64,000 nt of DNA from Staphylococcus sp. (GCA_023665865.1 JAMPDC010000001.1:2493659-2557658), one strand, 5' to 3'; numbered from the stretch's first letter, positions 45,793 through 56,582 are shown. Translations and numbers: made by a program. The notes: a model not told the origin generated them from the sequence alone.

Positions 45793-47139
45793 TCAGTTAT
45801 TGATTTTCAGACTCATGCCGCTGAGACGGCGGTAGAGGTCGAGAGCGTAGACGTCGGTCATGCCCGAAATGTGGTCGAGCACAGCCTGGAGTTTACCATA
45901 GAGCGTAGGGGCGTTGGTCTCGTATTGCTGCGGGACTTTGGCCAGAAGCAGCCGCGAATAGTTGAGCGAGGGGTCGCGGACAGCCTTGACAAGCTCGTGG
46001 ATGAGGAATGAGATGATGCGCGTACCGGCAAGTTCGATATCGATGACATCGCCGGCACAGTAGATTTTTTTCCACGACAGAGACTCGCATCCGCGGTAGC
46101 CTGAACGCTCGGGGTCCGGGATGTGGTCGAGAAGCGATCCGCGGAAGGTGCCGCCGAGGATCTCTTCCTCATGATCAACAAAGGCTTCGGCGCAACGGTT
46201 GACAAGCACACCGATTATGCATGAACGGAGATAGGCTATCTTTTCGTTCGGGTCGTCGACTCCGGCCATGATGCGCTCTATGTGTGAACGCCTGGCGGCA
46301 TCGAAATAGCTCAGGAAAAGAGGTATCACCTCATCGGTGGATAGGATTTTAAGCTTGTGGGCATCTTCGATGTCCATGATTTCATAGCAGATGTCGTCGG
46401 CCGCCTCTACTATATAGACGAGTGGGTGACGGGCGTAGCGCAGGCTGTCGCCTTCGCTGCTGAGACGGAGCAATCCGAGCTCGTCGGCCACTTTGATGAA
46501 ATCAGGTTCTTCAGACGTGAAAAAGCCAAACTTTCCGTGGTTGCCGGCAAGCGAGGATGCGAATGGGTATTTCACGATTGAGGCCAGGGTGGAGTAGGTC
46601 ATGGCGAAGCCGCCGGGGCGGCGTCCGTTAAAGCGGTGGGTGAGGAGACGGAAGGCGTTGGCATTACCTTCGAAGTGGGTGAGATCGTCCCACTCACTTT
46701 CACTGAGCTCACTGCGGAGACTGCGTCCCTCTCCTTCACTGAAGTAGGTGGAGATAGCTTTCTCTCCCGAGTGGCCGAATGGGGGGTTGCCGAGGTCATG
46801 GGCAAGACAGGCCGCCGCGACGATCTCGCCTATGGAATCGAGTTTGTCAACCCACGGCTCGGCGGCATATTTCCTGCGGAGGACAGCCGAGATCTCGGCT
46901 GCCATCGATTTGCCGACACAGGAGACCTCGATGCTGTGGGTCAGCCTGTTGTGGACAAAGATGCTGCCGGGAAGCGGGAAGACCTGGGTCTTGTTCTGGA
47001 GACGGCGGAAGGGGGACGAGAAGACAAGTCTGTCGTAGTCGCGCTGGAAGTCGCTTCTCGAGCCTTGTTTGGGGTCGTGGAAATGTTCGAGTCCGAAACG
47101 CTTGTCATTGATAAGCCTGTCCCATGACATTCGTTGCAT
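45793..47139 (-). CDS. dgt: Deoxyguanosinetriphosphate triphosphohydrolase
   Basis: The 448-residue protein (ATG at 47139, or an internal one at codon 4) has the HD-domain motif pattern HNRLTHSIEVSCVG, AACLAHDLGNPPFGHSGE and DICYEIMDIEDA. It cleaves dGTP or other dNTPs to nucleoside and triphosphate and so tunes dNTP pools. The N-terminal MSWDRLINDKRFG and SDFQRDYDRLVFSSPFRRL are characteristic. A weak -7-like site is at 47180-47187. It leads the operon with the TPM and AGCS genes. Confidence 0.94.
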   Translation of the reverse strand: MQRMSWDRLINDKRFGLEHFHDPKQGSRSDFQRDYDRLVFSSPFRRLQNKTQVFPLPGSIFVHNRLTHSIEVSCVGKSMAAEISAVLRRKYAAEPWVDKLDSIGEIVAAACLAHDLGNPPFGHSGEKAISTYFSEGEGRSLRSELSESEWDDLTHFEGNANAFRLLTHRFNGRRPGGFAMTYSTLASIVKYPFASSLAGNHGKFGFFTSEEPDFIKVADELGLLRLSSEGDSLRYARHPLVYIVEAADDICYEIMDIEDAHKLKILSTDEVIPLFLSYFDAARRSHIERIMAGVDDPNEKIAYLRSCIIGVLVNRCAEAFVDHEEEILGGTFRGSLLDHIPDPERSGYRGCESLSWKKIYCAGDVIDIELAGTRIISFLIHELVKAVRDPSLNYSRLLLAKVPQQYETNAPTLYGKLQAVLDHISGMTDVYALDLYRRLSGMSLKINN

Positions 47140-47222
47140 AGGCTGAATAGGGTTAGAGATGAGGTGGTGGTTTGATATGCGAAGTTAGTAAAAAATGGCC
47201 AAATCAACTGAAAAACAACGTT

Positions 47223-47262
47223 AAAAAAAATAGGGAGGATACCTCGGTCGAGGTGTCCTCCC
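47223..47262 (-). terminator. Terminator after the aldolase gene
   Basis: GGGAGGATACCTCG (47233-47246) and CGAGGTGTCCTCCC (47249-47262) pair with one G-U; the eight A before it form a T-run on the minus strand. Confidence 0.85.
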
Positions 47263-47291
47263 AAAGAGTTTTCAAGCAGAGGCAGGAATAA

Positions 47292-48290
47292 TTATTCAGC
47301 CTTACCGTTAGAGCCGAGAACGGCAACGATCTTGTGCTTGTAGAGTTTTTCCATTTCGTCGCGGGCCGGACCGAGATATTTGCGGGGGTCAAACTCAGCG
47401 GGCTTGGTAGCGAGCACCTTGCGCACGGCAGCAGTCATTGCGAGACGGCTGTCAGAGTCGATGTTGATCTTGCAAACGGCGCTCTTGGCAGCCTTGCGGA
47501 GCTCTTCTTCGGGGATACCGATAGCGTCGGGGAGCTTGCCGCCGAATTCGTTGATTTCGTCAACGTATTCCTGGGGCACAGAGCTTGAGCCGTGGAGGAC
47601 GATGGGGAATCCGGGGAGTTTTTCCATAACAGCGTCGAGCACGTTGAATGCCAACGGGGGAGGAACGAGACGGCCGTTTTCGTCGCGGGTGCACTGTTCG
47701 GGTTTGAACTTGTAGGCACCGTGAGAAGTACCGATTGAGATAGCGAGCGAGTCAACGCCTGTGCGGGTAGCGAAGTCGATCACTTCCTCGGGGTCGGTGT
47801 AGGTGTGGTGGTCAGAAGAAACTTCATCTTCAACGCCGGCGAGAACACCGAGTTCACCTTCAACGGTCACGTCATACTGGTGTGCGTAGTCACATACTTT
47901 CTTGGTGAGGGCAACGTTTTCCTCGTAGGGGAGGTGAGAACCGTCGATCATCACAGAAGAGAAGCCATGTTCGATGCAATCCTTGCAGAGTTCGAAGCTG
48001 TCACCGTGGTCGAGGTGGAGCACAATCTGGGGATTTTCCCAGCCGAGGCTCTTGGCATATTCTACAGCACCCTGTGCCATGTAGCGGAGGAGGATAGGAT
48101 TAGCGTAATTACGAGCACCTTTAGAAACCTGGAGAATAACGGGTGATTTCTCTTCAGCGGCAGCCTTGATGATGGCCTGGAGCTGCTCCATGTTGTTGAA
48201 GTTGAAAGCGGGAATCGCATAACCACCCTTGATGGCCTTAGCAAACATCTCTTTGGTGTTCACGAGACCTAATTCCTTATAACTTGTCAT
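47292..48290 (-). CDS. fba: Fructose-bisphosphate aldolase, class II
   Basis: The 332-residue protein has the metal-binding HLDHGDSFELCKDC near residue 107, EGELGVLAGVEDEVSSD near 148 and the FLHGSSS-like VLHGSSSVPQEYVDE near 240. It splits fructose 1,6-bisphosphate in glycolysis using a divalent metal ion. Length fits the class IIA-type. A -7 element lies at 48340-48347, about 50 bases before the start, and a terminator follows the gene, so it is transcribed alone. Codon use is biased as in gap. Confidence 0.96.
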   Translation of the reverse strand: MTSYKELGLVNTKEMFAKAIKGGYAIPAFNFNNMEQLQAIIKAAAEEKSPVILQVSKGARNYANPILLRYMAQGAVEYAKSLGWENPQIVLHLDHGDSFELCKDCIEHGFSSVMIDGSHLPYEENVALTKKVCDYAHQYDVTVEGELGVLAGVEDEVSSDHHTYTDPEEVIDFATRTGVDSLAISIGTSHGAYKFKPEQCTRDENGRLVPPPLAFNVLDAVMEKLPGFPIVLHGSSSVPQEYVDEINEFGGKLPDAIGIPEEELRKAAKSAVCKINIDSDSRLAMTAAVRKVLATKPAEFDPRKYLGPARDEMEKLYKHKIVAVLGSNGKAE

Positions 48291-48339
48291 GTTAGTTAAT
48301 AGGTTGTGTTGTTAATAATAAATTAGAATTGTTTGGCTA

Positions 48340-48347
48340 CAAAGATA
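48340..48347 (-). promoter_or_regulatory. -7 element for the aldolase gene
   Basis: Minus-strand TATCTTTG followed by TAGCC. Confidence 0.65.
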
Positions 48348-48461
48348 ATAAAAAAATCCGTGTTACGCTCACTCATTAATTAAAAATTTCTTTAATTGGG
48401 CAAAATATAGAGCAAATTTTCAAGAGTGAGCCAGAGCGGAGAGCAAATTGCCACTGGAGCC

Positions 48462-48968
48462 TCAGCTGCCGAAGAGCATGAGATATTCTTTTTCGAAGTT
48501 AGGAGTGAGTATACCGCGGCCTATGGCGTCGAGGATCTCGCTGCGGGTCCAGAAGCGCCCGCCATCGAGCTCGTCGGATGGAATCGGGAGGGTATCAACG
48601 ACAGCACTGAAGGCGTTGACCAGCTCTTTCTCGCGGTCCGACTCAAAGACGTAGCATCTGAGAGGGGTAGGGGTGAAGTCGGTGAGAGCGAGTTCCTCGC
48701 GCGCTTCGCGCCGGAGGGCTGTGGCTACATCTTCGCCAAAGTCCACATGCCCCCCTACGGCAGTATCCCATTTCCCGGGCTGGATATCTTTCCACTCCGG
48801 GCGTTTTTGGAGAAAAAGGCGCCCGTCGCGGTCGAATACGTGGAGATGGACCACTGGGTGGAGCAGTTTACTGCCGTCGTGACAGCGACCGCGTGTGGCT
48901 GAGCCGATCACGGTGCCGGTCTCATCAACCACGGGAAAAAGTTCGGCTGAATTGTCGGATTGTGTCAT
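48462..48968 (-). CDS. Nudix hydrolase
   Basis: The 168-residue protein has a Nudix box GGHVDFGEDVATALRREARE followed by ELAL. The N-terminal FPVVDETGTVIGSATRG and HPVVHLHVFDRDG match the Idi/YfcD-like branch. Members hydrolyse a nucleoside diphosphate linked to another group; the substrate is unclear. It is transcribed from its own -7 element at 48996-49003. Confidence 0.88.
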   Translation of the reverse strand: MTQSDNSAELFPVVDETGTVIGSATRGRCHDGSKLLHPVVHLHVFDRDGRLFLQKRPEWKDIQPGKWDTAVGGHVDFGEDVATALRREAREELALTDFTPTPLRCYVFESDREKELVNAFSAVVDTLPIPSDELDGGRFWTRSEILDAIGRGILTPNFEKEYLMLFGS

Positions 48969-48995
48969 TTCGATAAACGGTTATGATTTATGATG

Positions 48996-49003
48996 CAAAT
49001 TTA
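48996..49003 (-). promoter_or_regulatory. -7 element for the Nudix gene
   Basis: Minus-strand TAAATTTG followed by CATC, about 28 bases before the start. Confidence 0.65.
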
Positions 49004-49069
49004 TGATTTTTTCCGGATATGCCGAATGGCGGTTTCAGCCGAAAACTTGCGTATCAGACTGAGAAATTC

Positions 49070-49077
49070 TACTTTTG
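49070..49077 (+). promoter_or_regulatory. -7 element for the P-type ATPase
   Basis: TACTTTTG followed by TGG. The start codon at 49145 lies about 60 bases after the predicted transcription start. Confidence 0.65.
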
Positions 49078-49103
49078 TGGTCGCAATCTCTCAGATACAC
49101 TAC

Positions 49104-49137
49104 ATATATAATAAGAATATATATAATAAGAATATAT
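49104..49137 (+). repeat. 15-bp tandem repeat in the leader of the P-type ATPase
   Basis: Two complete copies of ATATATAATAAGAAT (49104-49118 and 49119-49133) plus a partial third. It lies in the untranslated leader, seven bases before the ATG, and could vary in copy number. Confidence 0.85.
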
Positions 49138-49144
49138 CGGAATT

Positions 49145-51844
49145 ATGGCAAATAACGCAGCATCGCGTCGCGGCCTGACTGCAGTCGAGGTCGAGGAGAG
49201 TCGCCGGAGGCATGGAGCCAATGTGCTGACGCCTCCACCTGAGGAGTCGATGTGGAAATTGTTTTTGGACAAGTTCAAGGACCCGCTGATCATAGTGCTT
49301 CTGATGGCCGGAGCGCTGTCGATTTTGATATCTCTATATGAATATTTTGCACTCGGACTGGGTGGCACGGTTTTTTTTGAGCCGGTTGGAATATTCATGG
49401 CGATATTTCTCGCTACAGGTCTGTCGTTTTACTTCGAGAAGAAGGCCGAGGACGAGTTCAAGATACTCAATCAGGTCAATGACGACGAGGCGGTCCAGGT
49501 CATCCGCGACGGCAACCCGACGATGGTGCCTAAAAGAGAGGTGGTTGTCGGTGATATCCTGCTGCTAAGCACCGGTCAGGAGATTCCGGCAGATGCGCGT
49601 CTGCTTGAAGCTACGCGGCTCAATGTCGACGAGTCGACACTGACAGGCGAGCCGATGGCTTCGAAGACCACCGATCCGGCTTATTTTGACAGCGAGGCTA
49701 CGTTTCCGTCAGATCATGTGATGCGCGGGACGAGAGTCATGGAGGGTCATGGAATTGCCAAGGTGTTTGCTGTCGGTGATTTGACGGAGAATGGCAAGGT
49801 CTACGAGGCCGCACATATTGACGACGGTACCAAAACGCCGCTTACCGAACAGCTCGAACGTCTTGGCGCACTCGTGACCCGTGGCAGTTATATAATAGGT
49901 GGTGCAGTGATTGCCGGTCGTCTCGTCATGTATCTGCTCGAGAATCCCGGATTTGATTGGCTCGGATTCATAGCCTATTTCCTTCAGACCATCATGATAG
50001 CCGTGACGCTGGTGGTTGTATCGGTCCCCGAGGGATTGCCGATGGCCGTGACGCTGAGTCTGGCCTACAGTATGCGCCGGATGCTTCGTACCAACAATCT
50101 TGTCCGTAAGATGCATGCCTGCGAGACTATGGGTGCGACGACTGTCATCTGTACAGACAAGACCGGAACCCTGACGCAGAACCAGATGCGTGTTGCATCG
50201 ACCGATTTTTTCAACCTGAAGGGTCAGAAGCTCGACGGTAGCGCGGAGAGCCGCATGATAGAGACGGCAATAGCTGTCAACTCGACCGCACAGCTGAATT
50301 TTGAGGATTCTACCGGTCCGACGGTTCTCGGCAATCCGACTGAGGGTGCGTTGCTTCTGTGGCTCCATGACAATGGCGCTGACTACAGGTCGCTGCGCGG
50401 GAATGTAAAGGTGGTTGCGGAGCAGCCGTTTACGACGGAACGCAAGTATATGGCTACTGTTGTCGAGGAAGGGGACGGAAGGCGGCGGATTTTCGTCAAG
50501 GGTGCGCCTGAGATAGTCCTTGCGCTATGCGACAAGGTGAGTGGTGATGAGAGCCGTGAAGAAATCGGCAGTCGGCTTATCGAATACCAAGAAAAGGCGA
50601 TGCGCACACTTGGTTTTGCCACCTGTGTCCTCTCGGCCGGGTTCAAAGGTGTCACTGATGAAGGAATCGAGGCTCCCGGCCTGGAATTTACAGGTATAGT
50701 AGCTATAGCAGATCCGGTGCGTGCAGATGTCCCGGATGCCATACACGAATGTCAGCATGCCGGGATCTCGGTCAAGATTGTCACCGGCGATACTCCGGCC
50801 ACCGCGCGGGAGATCGGCAGACAGATTGGATTGTGGACAGCGACCGACGGCGACAGGGAGATTATCACCGGACCTGAGTTTGGAGCTTTGACCGACGATG
50901 AGCTTGCCAAGCGCGTCGGGGATCTAAAAATAATTGCACGTGCGAGGCCAATGGACAAGAAGAGACTTGTCGAGGCTTTGCAGAAAAGCGGTGAGATTGT
51001 TGCTGTCACGGGTGACGGTACCAATGATGCTCCTGCCCTGAAGACTGCCAACGTCGGGCTCTCGATGGGCGACGGTACCTCTGTGGCCAAAGAGGCGAGC
51101 GACATTACCATCATCGATAACTCGTTTGCGTCGATCGGCCGGGCCGTCATGTGGGGACGTTCCCTCTTCCAGAATCTTCAGCGTTTCATCCTTTTTCAGC
51201 TCACAGTCAATGTGGTGGCCTGCATGGTGGTGCTTGTAGGAGCGTTCATGGGTACTGAATCACCGTTGACAGTCACCCAGATGCTTTGGGTCAATCTGAT
51301 CATGGATACCTTTGCGTCGATGGCATTGTCATCCCTGCCGCCGTCACGCTCGGTCATGGACGACGGGCCGCGTGACAGAGGAAGCTTCATCATCACCGGA
51401 GCCATGTGGCGCTTCATCGGTGGAGTGGGCTTGCTTTTCGCTGCGATAATATTGGGGATGGTCTATGTGTTTGAACACGCGGATGTGACATCGTTAGCCG
51501 GACTGCTTGATGTGCGTATAGGTGTGCGCGGAAGCCTCTCGGCCTATGAGCTCTCCCTGATATTCACAACATTTGTGATGCTTCAGTTCTGGAATCTGTT
51601 TAATGCGCGTGCTTTCGCAACTCACCGGAGCGCTTTTCATCTTGATAAGTGCGGAGAGTTTCTGACGATAGCTATGGTGATATTCGTGGGCCAGGTGGTG
51701 ATTGTCACCATCGGTGGAAGTTTCTTCAACGTAGTGCCACTGCGCATGGATGATTGGATAATCATCGTAGGCGGTACCTCATTGGTGCTGTGGATCGGAG
51801 AACTGAGCCGCGTGGCCGGAAGACTGATGCGTCAACGTAGGTGA
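49145..51844 (+). CDS. Calcium-translocating-type P-type ATPase
   Basis: The 899-residue protein has the P-ATPase order: cation N-terminal domain, first helices (DPLIIVLLMAGALSILISLY), TGEPM actuator motif, PEGLPMAVTLSLAYSMRRM ion-binding helix, and CTDKTGTLTQNQM with the phosphorylated Asp near 337. The last part has VTGDGTNDAPALKTANVGLS and KEASDITIIDNSF. It resembles the plasma-membrane Ca2+ pump group (PMCA-type). It is monocistronic; its last 13 bases overlap the tail of the convergent FecE-like gene. Confidence 0.93.
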   Translation: MANNAASRRGLTAVEVEESRRRHGANVLTPPPEESMWKLFLDKFKDPLIIVLLMAGALSILISLYEYFALGLGGTVFFEPVGIFMAIFLATGLSFYFEKKAEDEFKILNQVNDDEAVQVIRDGNPTMVPKREVVVGDILLLSTGQEIPADARLLEATRLNVDESTLTGEPMASKTTDPAYFDSEATFPSDHVMRGTRVMEGHGIAKVFAVGDLTENGKVYEAAHIDDGTKTPLTEQLERLGALVTRGSYIIGGAVIAGRLVMYLLENPGFDWLGFIAYFLQTIMIAVTLVVVSVPEGLPMAVTLSLAYSMRRMLRTNNLVRKMHACETMGATTVICTDKTGTLTQNQMRVASTDFFNLKGQKLDGSAESRMIETAIAVNSTAQLNFEDSTGPTVLGNPTEGALLLWLHDNGADYRSLRGNVKVVAEQPFTTERKYMATVVEEGDGRRRIFVKGAPEIVLALCDKVSGDESREEIGSRLIEYQEKAMRTLGFATCVLSAGFKGVTDEGIEAPGLEFTGIVAIADPVRADVPDAIHECQHAGISVKIVTGDTPATAREIGRQIGLWTATDGDREIITGPEFGALTDDELAKRVGDLKIIARARPMDKKRLVEALQKSGEIVAVTGDGTNDAPALKTANVGLSMGDGTSVAKEASDITIIDNSFASIGRAVMWGRSLFQNLQRFILFQLTVNVVACMVVLVGAFMGTESPLTVTQMLWVNLIMDTFASMALSSLPPSRSVMDDGPRDRGSFIITGAMWRFIGGVGLLFAAIILGMVYVFEHADVTSLAGLLDVRIGVRGSLSAYELSLIFTTFVMLQFWNLFNARAFATHRSAFHLDKCGEFLTIAMVIFVGQVVIVTIGGSFFNVVPLRMDDWIIIVGGTSLVLWIGELSRVAGRLMRQRR

Positions 51845-52839
51845 TACAGCTCACGGACTGCATCAAGCAGCTCGCCTATGGAGTGCAGTTCGTGGCCGTT
51901 GAGACGGTAGGTGTTTTCAATAGAGGTATCAATGTGGTGGCAGTCGGCCGTGGCATCGCTGTCGGCCGCGATGCCGTAGCGGGACAGGGCTTTGCGGACA
52001 AGATTGCAGCGGGTGCTGTCGCCGGTGAGCAGGATGTGGTGCTCCATGCGGTTATTGATGCGGAAGAGACCTGAGTCGAGGTCGAAGATCACGCCCTCAC
52101 GTTCGAAATAGCGCTCCATCTCACCTGCAAGCGCCAGATCCTCGGGTGTGCCGGTGCGCACTCCGTATTTCTTATCAATGAGCCAGATCTTGTCGGCAAT
52201 CTGAAGGGCCAGTTCGAGATCGTGGGTCGATAGAAAGACCGTTTTGTCTTTGATGCGTGAGAGATTTTGAAGCAGTTGCATGATCTCGACCTTGCTGGGA
52301 TAGTCAAGGAAGGCTGTTGGCTCATCAAGGAAGATGATAGGAGTCTCCTGGGCAAGAGCTTTGGCTATCATCACTTTCTGACGCTCTCCGTCGCTGAGGG
52401 TGTGGACCATGCGTCCGCGCAGGTCATCGATCCTAACGAGCGATATTGCCTCGTCGACTATGCGGCTGTCTTCAGGAGTGAGCCGCCCCCAGAAGCCTGT
52501 GTAGGGACTGCGTCCCATACCCACGAGCTCCTCCACTGACATGTTGTTGAGACTGAGTTTCTCGGTCAATACCACTCCTATTACTTTTGCAAGTTCGGCC
52601 GGGGTATAATCGGAGATAAGTTTGCTGTCAATCCATATCTCACCTGCAAGTGGGGGCAGAAAGCCTGAAAGAGTCTTGAGCAGGGTTGACTTGCCGGCAC
52701 CGTTCGGGCCAAGCAGGCAGGTGAGTTCTCCGGAATACAAGGAGTCGCTGACTCCGTCGGTCACGGCTACAGCGTTGTGTTTGCCAGTATAGCCGGTGAC
52801 AAGGTCTCGTACACGGATAGTTTCTTTGCGTTCAGTCAT
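51832..52839 (-). CDS. FecE/BtuD-like ABC transporter ATPase with C-terminal extension
   Basis: The 335-residue protein has Walker [33 protein letters not shown] as signature, IIFLDEPTAFLDYPSK and STHDLELALQI. The VTEKLSLNNMSVEELVGMGR region is typical of the iron-siderophore/cobalamin uptake branch. After about 250 comes an extension of about 85 residues (LLTGDSTRCNLVRKALSRYG) not part of the ATPase. No permease or binding protein is near, so it is an orphan or serves genes elsewhere. It starts 40 bases upstream of the GH28 stop, so it may be cotranscribed with GH28. Confidence 0.88.
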   Translation of the reverse strand: MTERKETIRVRDLVTGYTGKHNAVAVTDGVSDSLYSGELTCLLGPNGAGKSTLLKTLSGFLPPLAGEIWIDSKLISDYTPAELAKVIGVVLTEKLSLNNMSVEELVGMGRSPYTGFWGRLTPEDSRIVDEAISLVRIDDLRGRMVHTLSDGERQKVMIAKALAQETPIIFLDEPTAFLDYPSKVEIMQLLQNLSRIKDKTVFLSTHDLELALQIADKIWLIDKKYGVRTGTPEDLALAGEMERYFEREGVIFDLDSGLFRINNRMEHHILLTGDSTRCNLVRKALSRYGIAADSDATADCHHIDTSIENTYRLNGHELHSIGELLDAVRELYHLR

Positions 52840-52878
52840 TATGGTCAGTGGAGGAGATCGGGGAGGACAGATGGAAGA

Positions 52879-54435
52879 TTATTTACCGTTGACTCTTACG
52901 TCTTTGTTTTTACCGGTGTAGATCACTTTGTCAGAGTCGGGCGAGATCAGCGTGCAGTTGGTGAGCTGTGCGTCGTCAACGTTGTTGACTGTGAGGGCCG
53001 GGCCTTCAGTCGCGGTTATGCTGACGTTGTCGAAGCGGATGTCGGTTGACTCGGAGAGGAGGCCACCCTTGGTAGCGGTGAAGATCGAATTTGTCAGACG
53101 GACGTTTTCGATGTGCATCTCAGGAAGGCCGTTGAATTTGACTGACATGCCTGAATTGAAAGAACTGACACCGTTGATGGTGATGTTGCGGAACTGTGGG
53201 GTGGTCTCATCGACTGGAGGGATGGTCGTGGGAGCGTTTTTGACCCAATAGTAGAGGTCAAAGAGCAGACCTTCGCCGGAGATATTGAGCATGTTGATGT
53301 TGTCGATGAAGATATTTTCGACCACACCGCCACGGCCACGTGTGCTCTTGAAGCGTAGACCTACATCTGTGCCGATGAATTGGCAATCTGTGACTGATAC
53401 ATTGTTGACACCGCCCGACATCTCGCTGCCGACCACGAAGCCGCCATGGCCCTGGAAGACGCGGCAGTCCTTGACAATGACATTTTCGGTCGGGATGCCA
53501 CGTTTGCGGCCATCCTCGTCCTTGCCCGACTTTATGCAGATAGCATCGTCGCCCACGTCGAGGGTAGAGCGGTAGATGATGACATTTTTGCAGGACTCCA
53601 CGTCGAGGCCGTCGCCGTTCTGGGCATATTCGGGATTTTTGATATAGACCTCGTCGATGATAAGGTTCTCACACATGAGGGGGTGGAGGTTCCAGGCGGG
53701 AGAGTTCTGGAAAAGGACGCCCTGGAGATAGACATTCTTGCATTTGACGAATTTGAGCATCACGGGACGGAGATAGTGTTTGATCTGATTGGCCTGTTCC
53801 TTCGTGAGGCTTTTGAGCTGGTCGCGCATCTGCTCGCCGTCGATGTAGTCCTGGGCGGGATACCAGGTGTTGTCGTTTTTGACTATACCACCTGACGCCA
53901 CGAGGCGCTTCCACTGGCCTGCTGTCATTTTGTCGCGCTTGACCTGACGCCAGGCTGCACCGTTTCCGTCGATTACACCCTCGCCGGTGATGGCGATGTT
54001 TTCAAGGTTCTCGCCATAGATTGGCGACATAGTGCGGTAGGCTTCATAGCCTTCGTAGACGGTGTAGATGACAGGATAGAGGTCTGTGTCGGGCGAGAAA
54101 AGGATGAGGGCGCCGCCGTCGAGATGGAGATTGATGTTTGATTTGAATTCGATCGGGCCAGTCAGCCAGATTCCGGCGGGTACGTTGAGCGTGCCGCCGC
54201 CCCGCTTCGAGAGATCATCGATAGCTTTGGCGAAAGCTTCGGTGTTGAGAGTCTTGCCGTCGGCCACAGCGCCGAAGTCGGTCAGCGATACACTGTTTGC
54301 CGGGAAGTTGGGGCGGTCGATGACCGGCATCTCGAAGGGGAGACCTTCGTAGAGATGGCTGTAGGATGAGTCACCGGCTGCGAAAGCAGCTGTCGAGCTG
54401 AGGCATAGGCCGAGCAGGGCTGAAAGAATTTTCAT
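52879..54435 (-). CDS. Polygalacturonase, glycoside hydrolase family 28
   Basis: From the ATG at 54435 the protein has 518 residues with a signal peptide (MKILSALLGLCLSSTAAFAA). The parallel beta-helix begins with SVSLTDFGAVADGKTLNTEA. GH28 catalytic motifs are in order: QNGDGLD (Asn273, Asp275), VGDDAICIKSG (Asp296, Asp297), QGHGGFVVGSEMSG (His330) and GLRFKS (Arg361, Lys363). It hydrolyses galacturonan or rhamnogalacturonan outside the cytoplasm. The gene is divergent from the YhcH-family gene at 54595 and upstream of the FecE-like ATPase. A -7 element at 54483-54490 rules out the longer frame. Confidence 0.94.
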   Translation of the reverse strand: MKILSALLGLCLSSTAAFAAGDSSYSHLYEGLPFEMPVIDRPNFPANSVSLTDFGAVADGKTLNTEAFAKAIDDLSKRGGGTLNVPAGIWLTGPIEFKSNINLHLDGGALILFSPDTDLYPVIYTVYEGYEAYRTMSPIYGENLENIAITGEGVIDGNGAAWRQVKRDKMTAGQWKRLVASGGIVKNDNTWYPAQDYIDGEQMRDQLKSLTKEQANQIKHYLRPVMLKFVKCKNVYLQGVLFQNSPAWNLHPLMCENLIIDEVYIKNPEYAQNGDGLDVESCKNVIIYRSTLDVGDDAICIKSGKDEDGRKRGIPTENVIVKDCRVFQGHGGFVVGSEMSGGVNNVSVTDCQFIGTDVGLRFKSTRGRGGVVENIFIDNINMLNISGEGLLFDLYYWVKNAPTTIPPVDETTPQFRNITINGVSSFNSGMSVKFNGLPEMHIENVRLTNSIFTATKGGLLSESTDIRFDNVSITATEGPALTVNNVDDAQLTNCTLISPDSDKVIYTGKNKDVRVNGK

Positions 54436-54482
54436 GGTTATGTGGGATTTTGTGAATGTATTGGACAAACGCTAATTTCTGT

Positions 54483-54490
54483 CAAAGTTA
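54483..54490 (-). promoter_or_regulatory. -7 element for the GH28 gene
   Basis: Minus-strand TAACTTTG followed by AC, 48 bases before the start at 54435. Confidence 0.7.
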
Positions 54491-54553
54491 CAGCTATTTC
54501 AGTTGAAATGCAAACGTGCGGGAGGTCGATTTGGTATATTCGCCGCATTTCAC

Positions 54554-54561
54554 TACTTTTG
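54554..54561 (+). promoter_or_regulatory. -7 element for the YhcH-family gene
   Basis: TACTTTTG followed by CAA, 34 bases before the ATG at 54595. Confidence 0.65.
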
Positions 54562-54594
54562 CAATACGATAAAATCAGCAAAATCATCACTACC

Positions 54595-55152
54595 ATGTCA
54601 AATGAAAAAGTAATCACCCCCGCCGAAGCATGCGAGTGGGTCAAGAGCCGTGAATGGGCCAACGGTTGGAATGTCAATGTCGACGAGACTGTCGATGCCC
54701 TTGAGTTTGCCACTCAATACGAGCGCAACAAGCCTCTTTGGGATAAACTTTTCAAATATCTTGCCGAGACTGACGTGACAGCGCTTCAGCCAGGTAAGGT
54801 CGTGCTTGAAGAGGGACGCCTCTGGATCAACATTCCCGAAGCCTACACTCCCAAGTCGATCGAGGATACTCGCACTGAAAACCATCGCAAGTTCATCGAC
54901 CTCCAATATACTTTCGAGGGCGACGAGCTCTATGGTCTCGCAGATCCCGACAAAGTTACTCCTACCATGGAGTATGATCCGGTGAAGGACCGTACGTTCT
55001 ATCATCTCGATGCCCCTGCATCATACGTGCCTGCCGGAGCTGACCGCTTTTTCCTCTATTTCCCGAAGGATCTTCATCAGCCTTCCGTCCGCACTTCGGA
55101 AAATCCCGGTCTCTCGCGCAAGATTGTCGGCAAGATTGAATATGCAGAATAA
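54595..55152 (+). CDS. YhcH/YjgK/YiaL (EbgC-type) family protein
   Basis: The ATG at 54595 gives 185 residues; a longer frame from 54442 overlaps the GH28 promoter and has no start signal. Typical motifs are HRKFIDLQYTFEGDE near 98 and PKDLHQPSVR near 160, with His residues that bind metal or sugar. The family acts on sugar acids or as beta-galactosidase partner EbgC; the mechanism is unknown. It is divergent from GH28, which fits a role in pectin sugar handling. A hairpin follows. Confidence 0.88.
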   Translation: MSNEKVITPAEACEWVKSREWANGWNVNVDETVDALEFATQYERNKPLWDKLFKYLAETDVTALQPGKVVLEEGRLWINIPEAYTPKSIEDTRTENHRKFIDLQYTFEGDELYGLADPDKVTPTMEYDPVKDRTFYHLDAPASYVPAGADRFFLYFPKDLHQPSVRTSENPGLSRKIVGKIEYAE

Positions 55153-55182
55153 TCTGGCGTTGTAAATTTCAGATACAGAATA

Positions 55183-55223
55183 AGCGCGGTGCTGTCTCCC
55201 TGACTCGGTGACAGTGCCGCGCT
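55183..55223. terminator. Hairpin between convergent genes
   Basis: AGCGCGGTGCTGTC (55183-55196) and GACAGTGCCGCGCT (55210-55223) pair over 14 bp with two G-U. No T-run. Confidence 0.6.
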
Positions 55224-55259
55224 AACCGTTTACCTTGGACCTGATTTGTTTGTCCAATT

Positions 55260-56582
<1,323 letters not shown>

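Noticed and set aside
47180..47187. -7 element for dgt
   Set aside because: The minus-strand sequence TAACTTCG differs from the consensus at one base, so it is mentioned with dgt but not listed.
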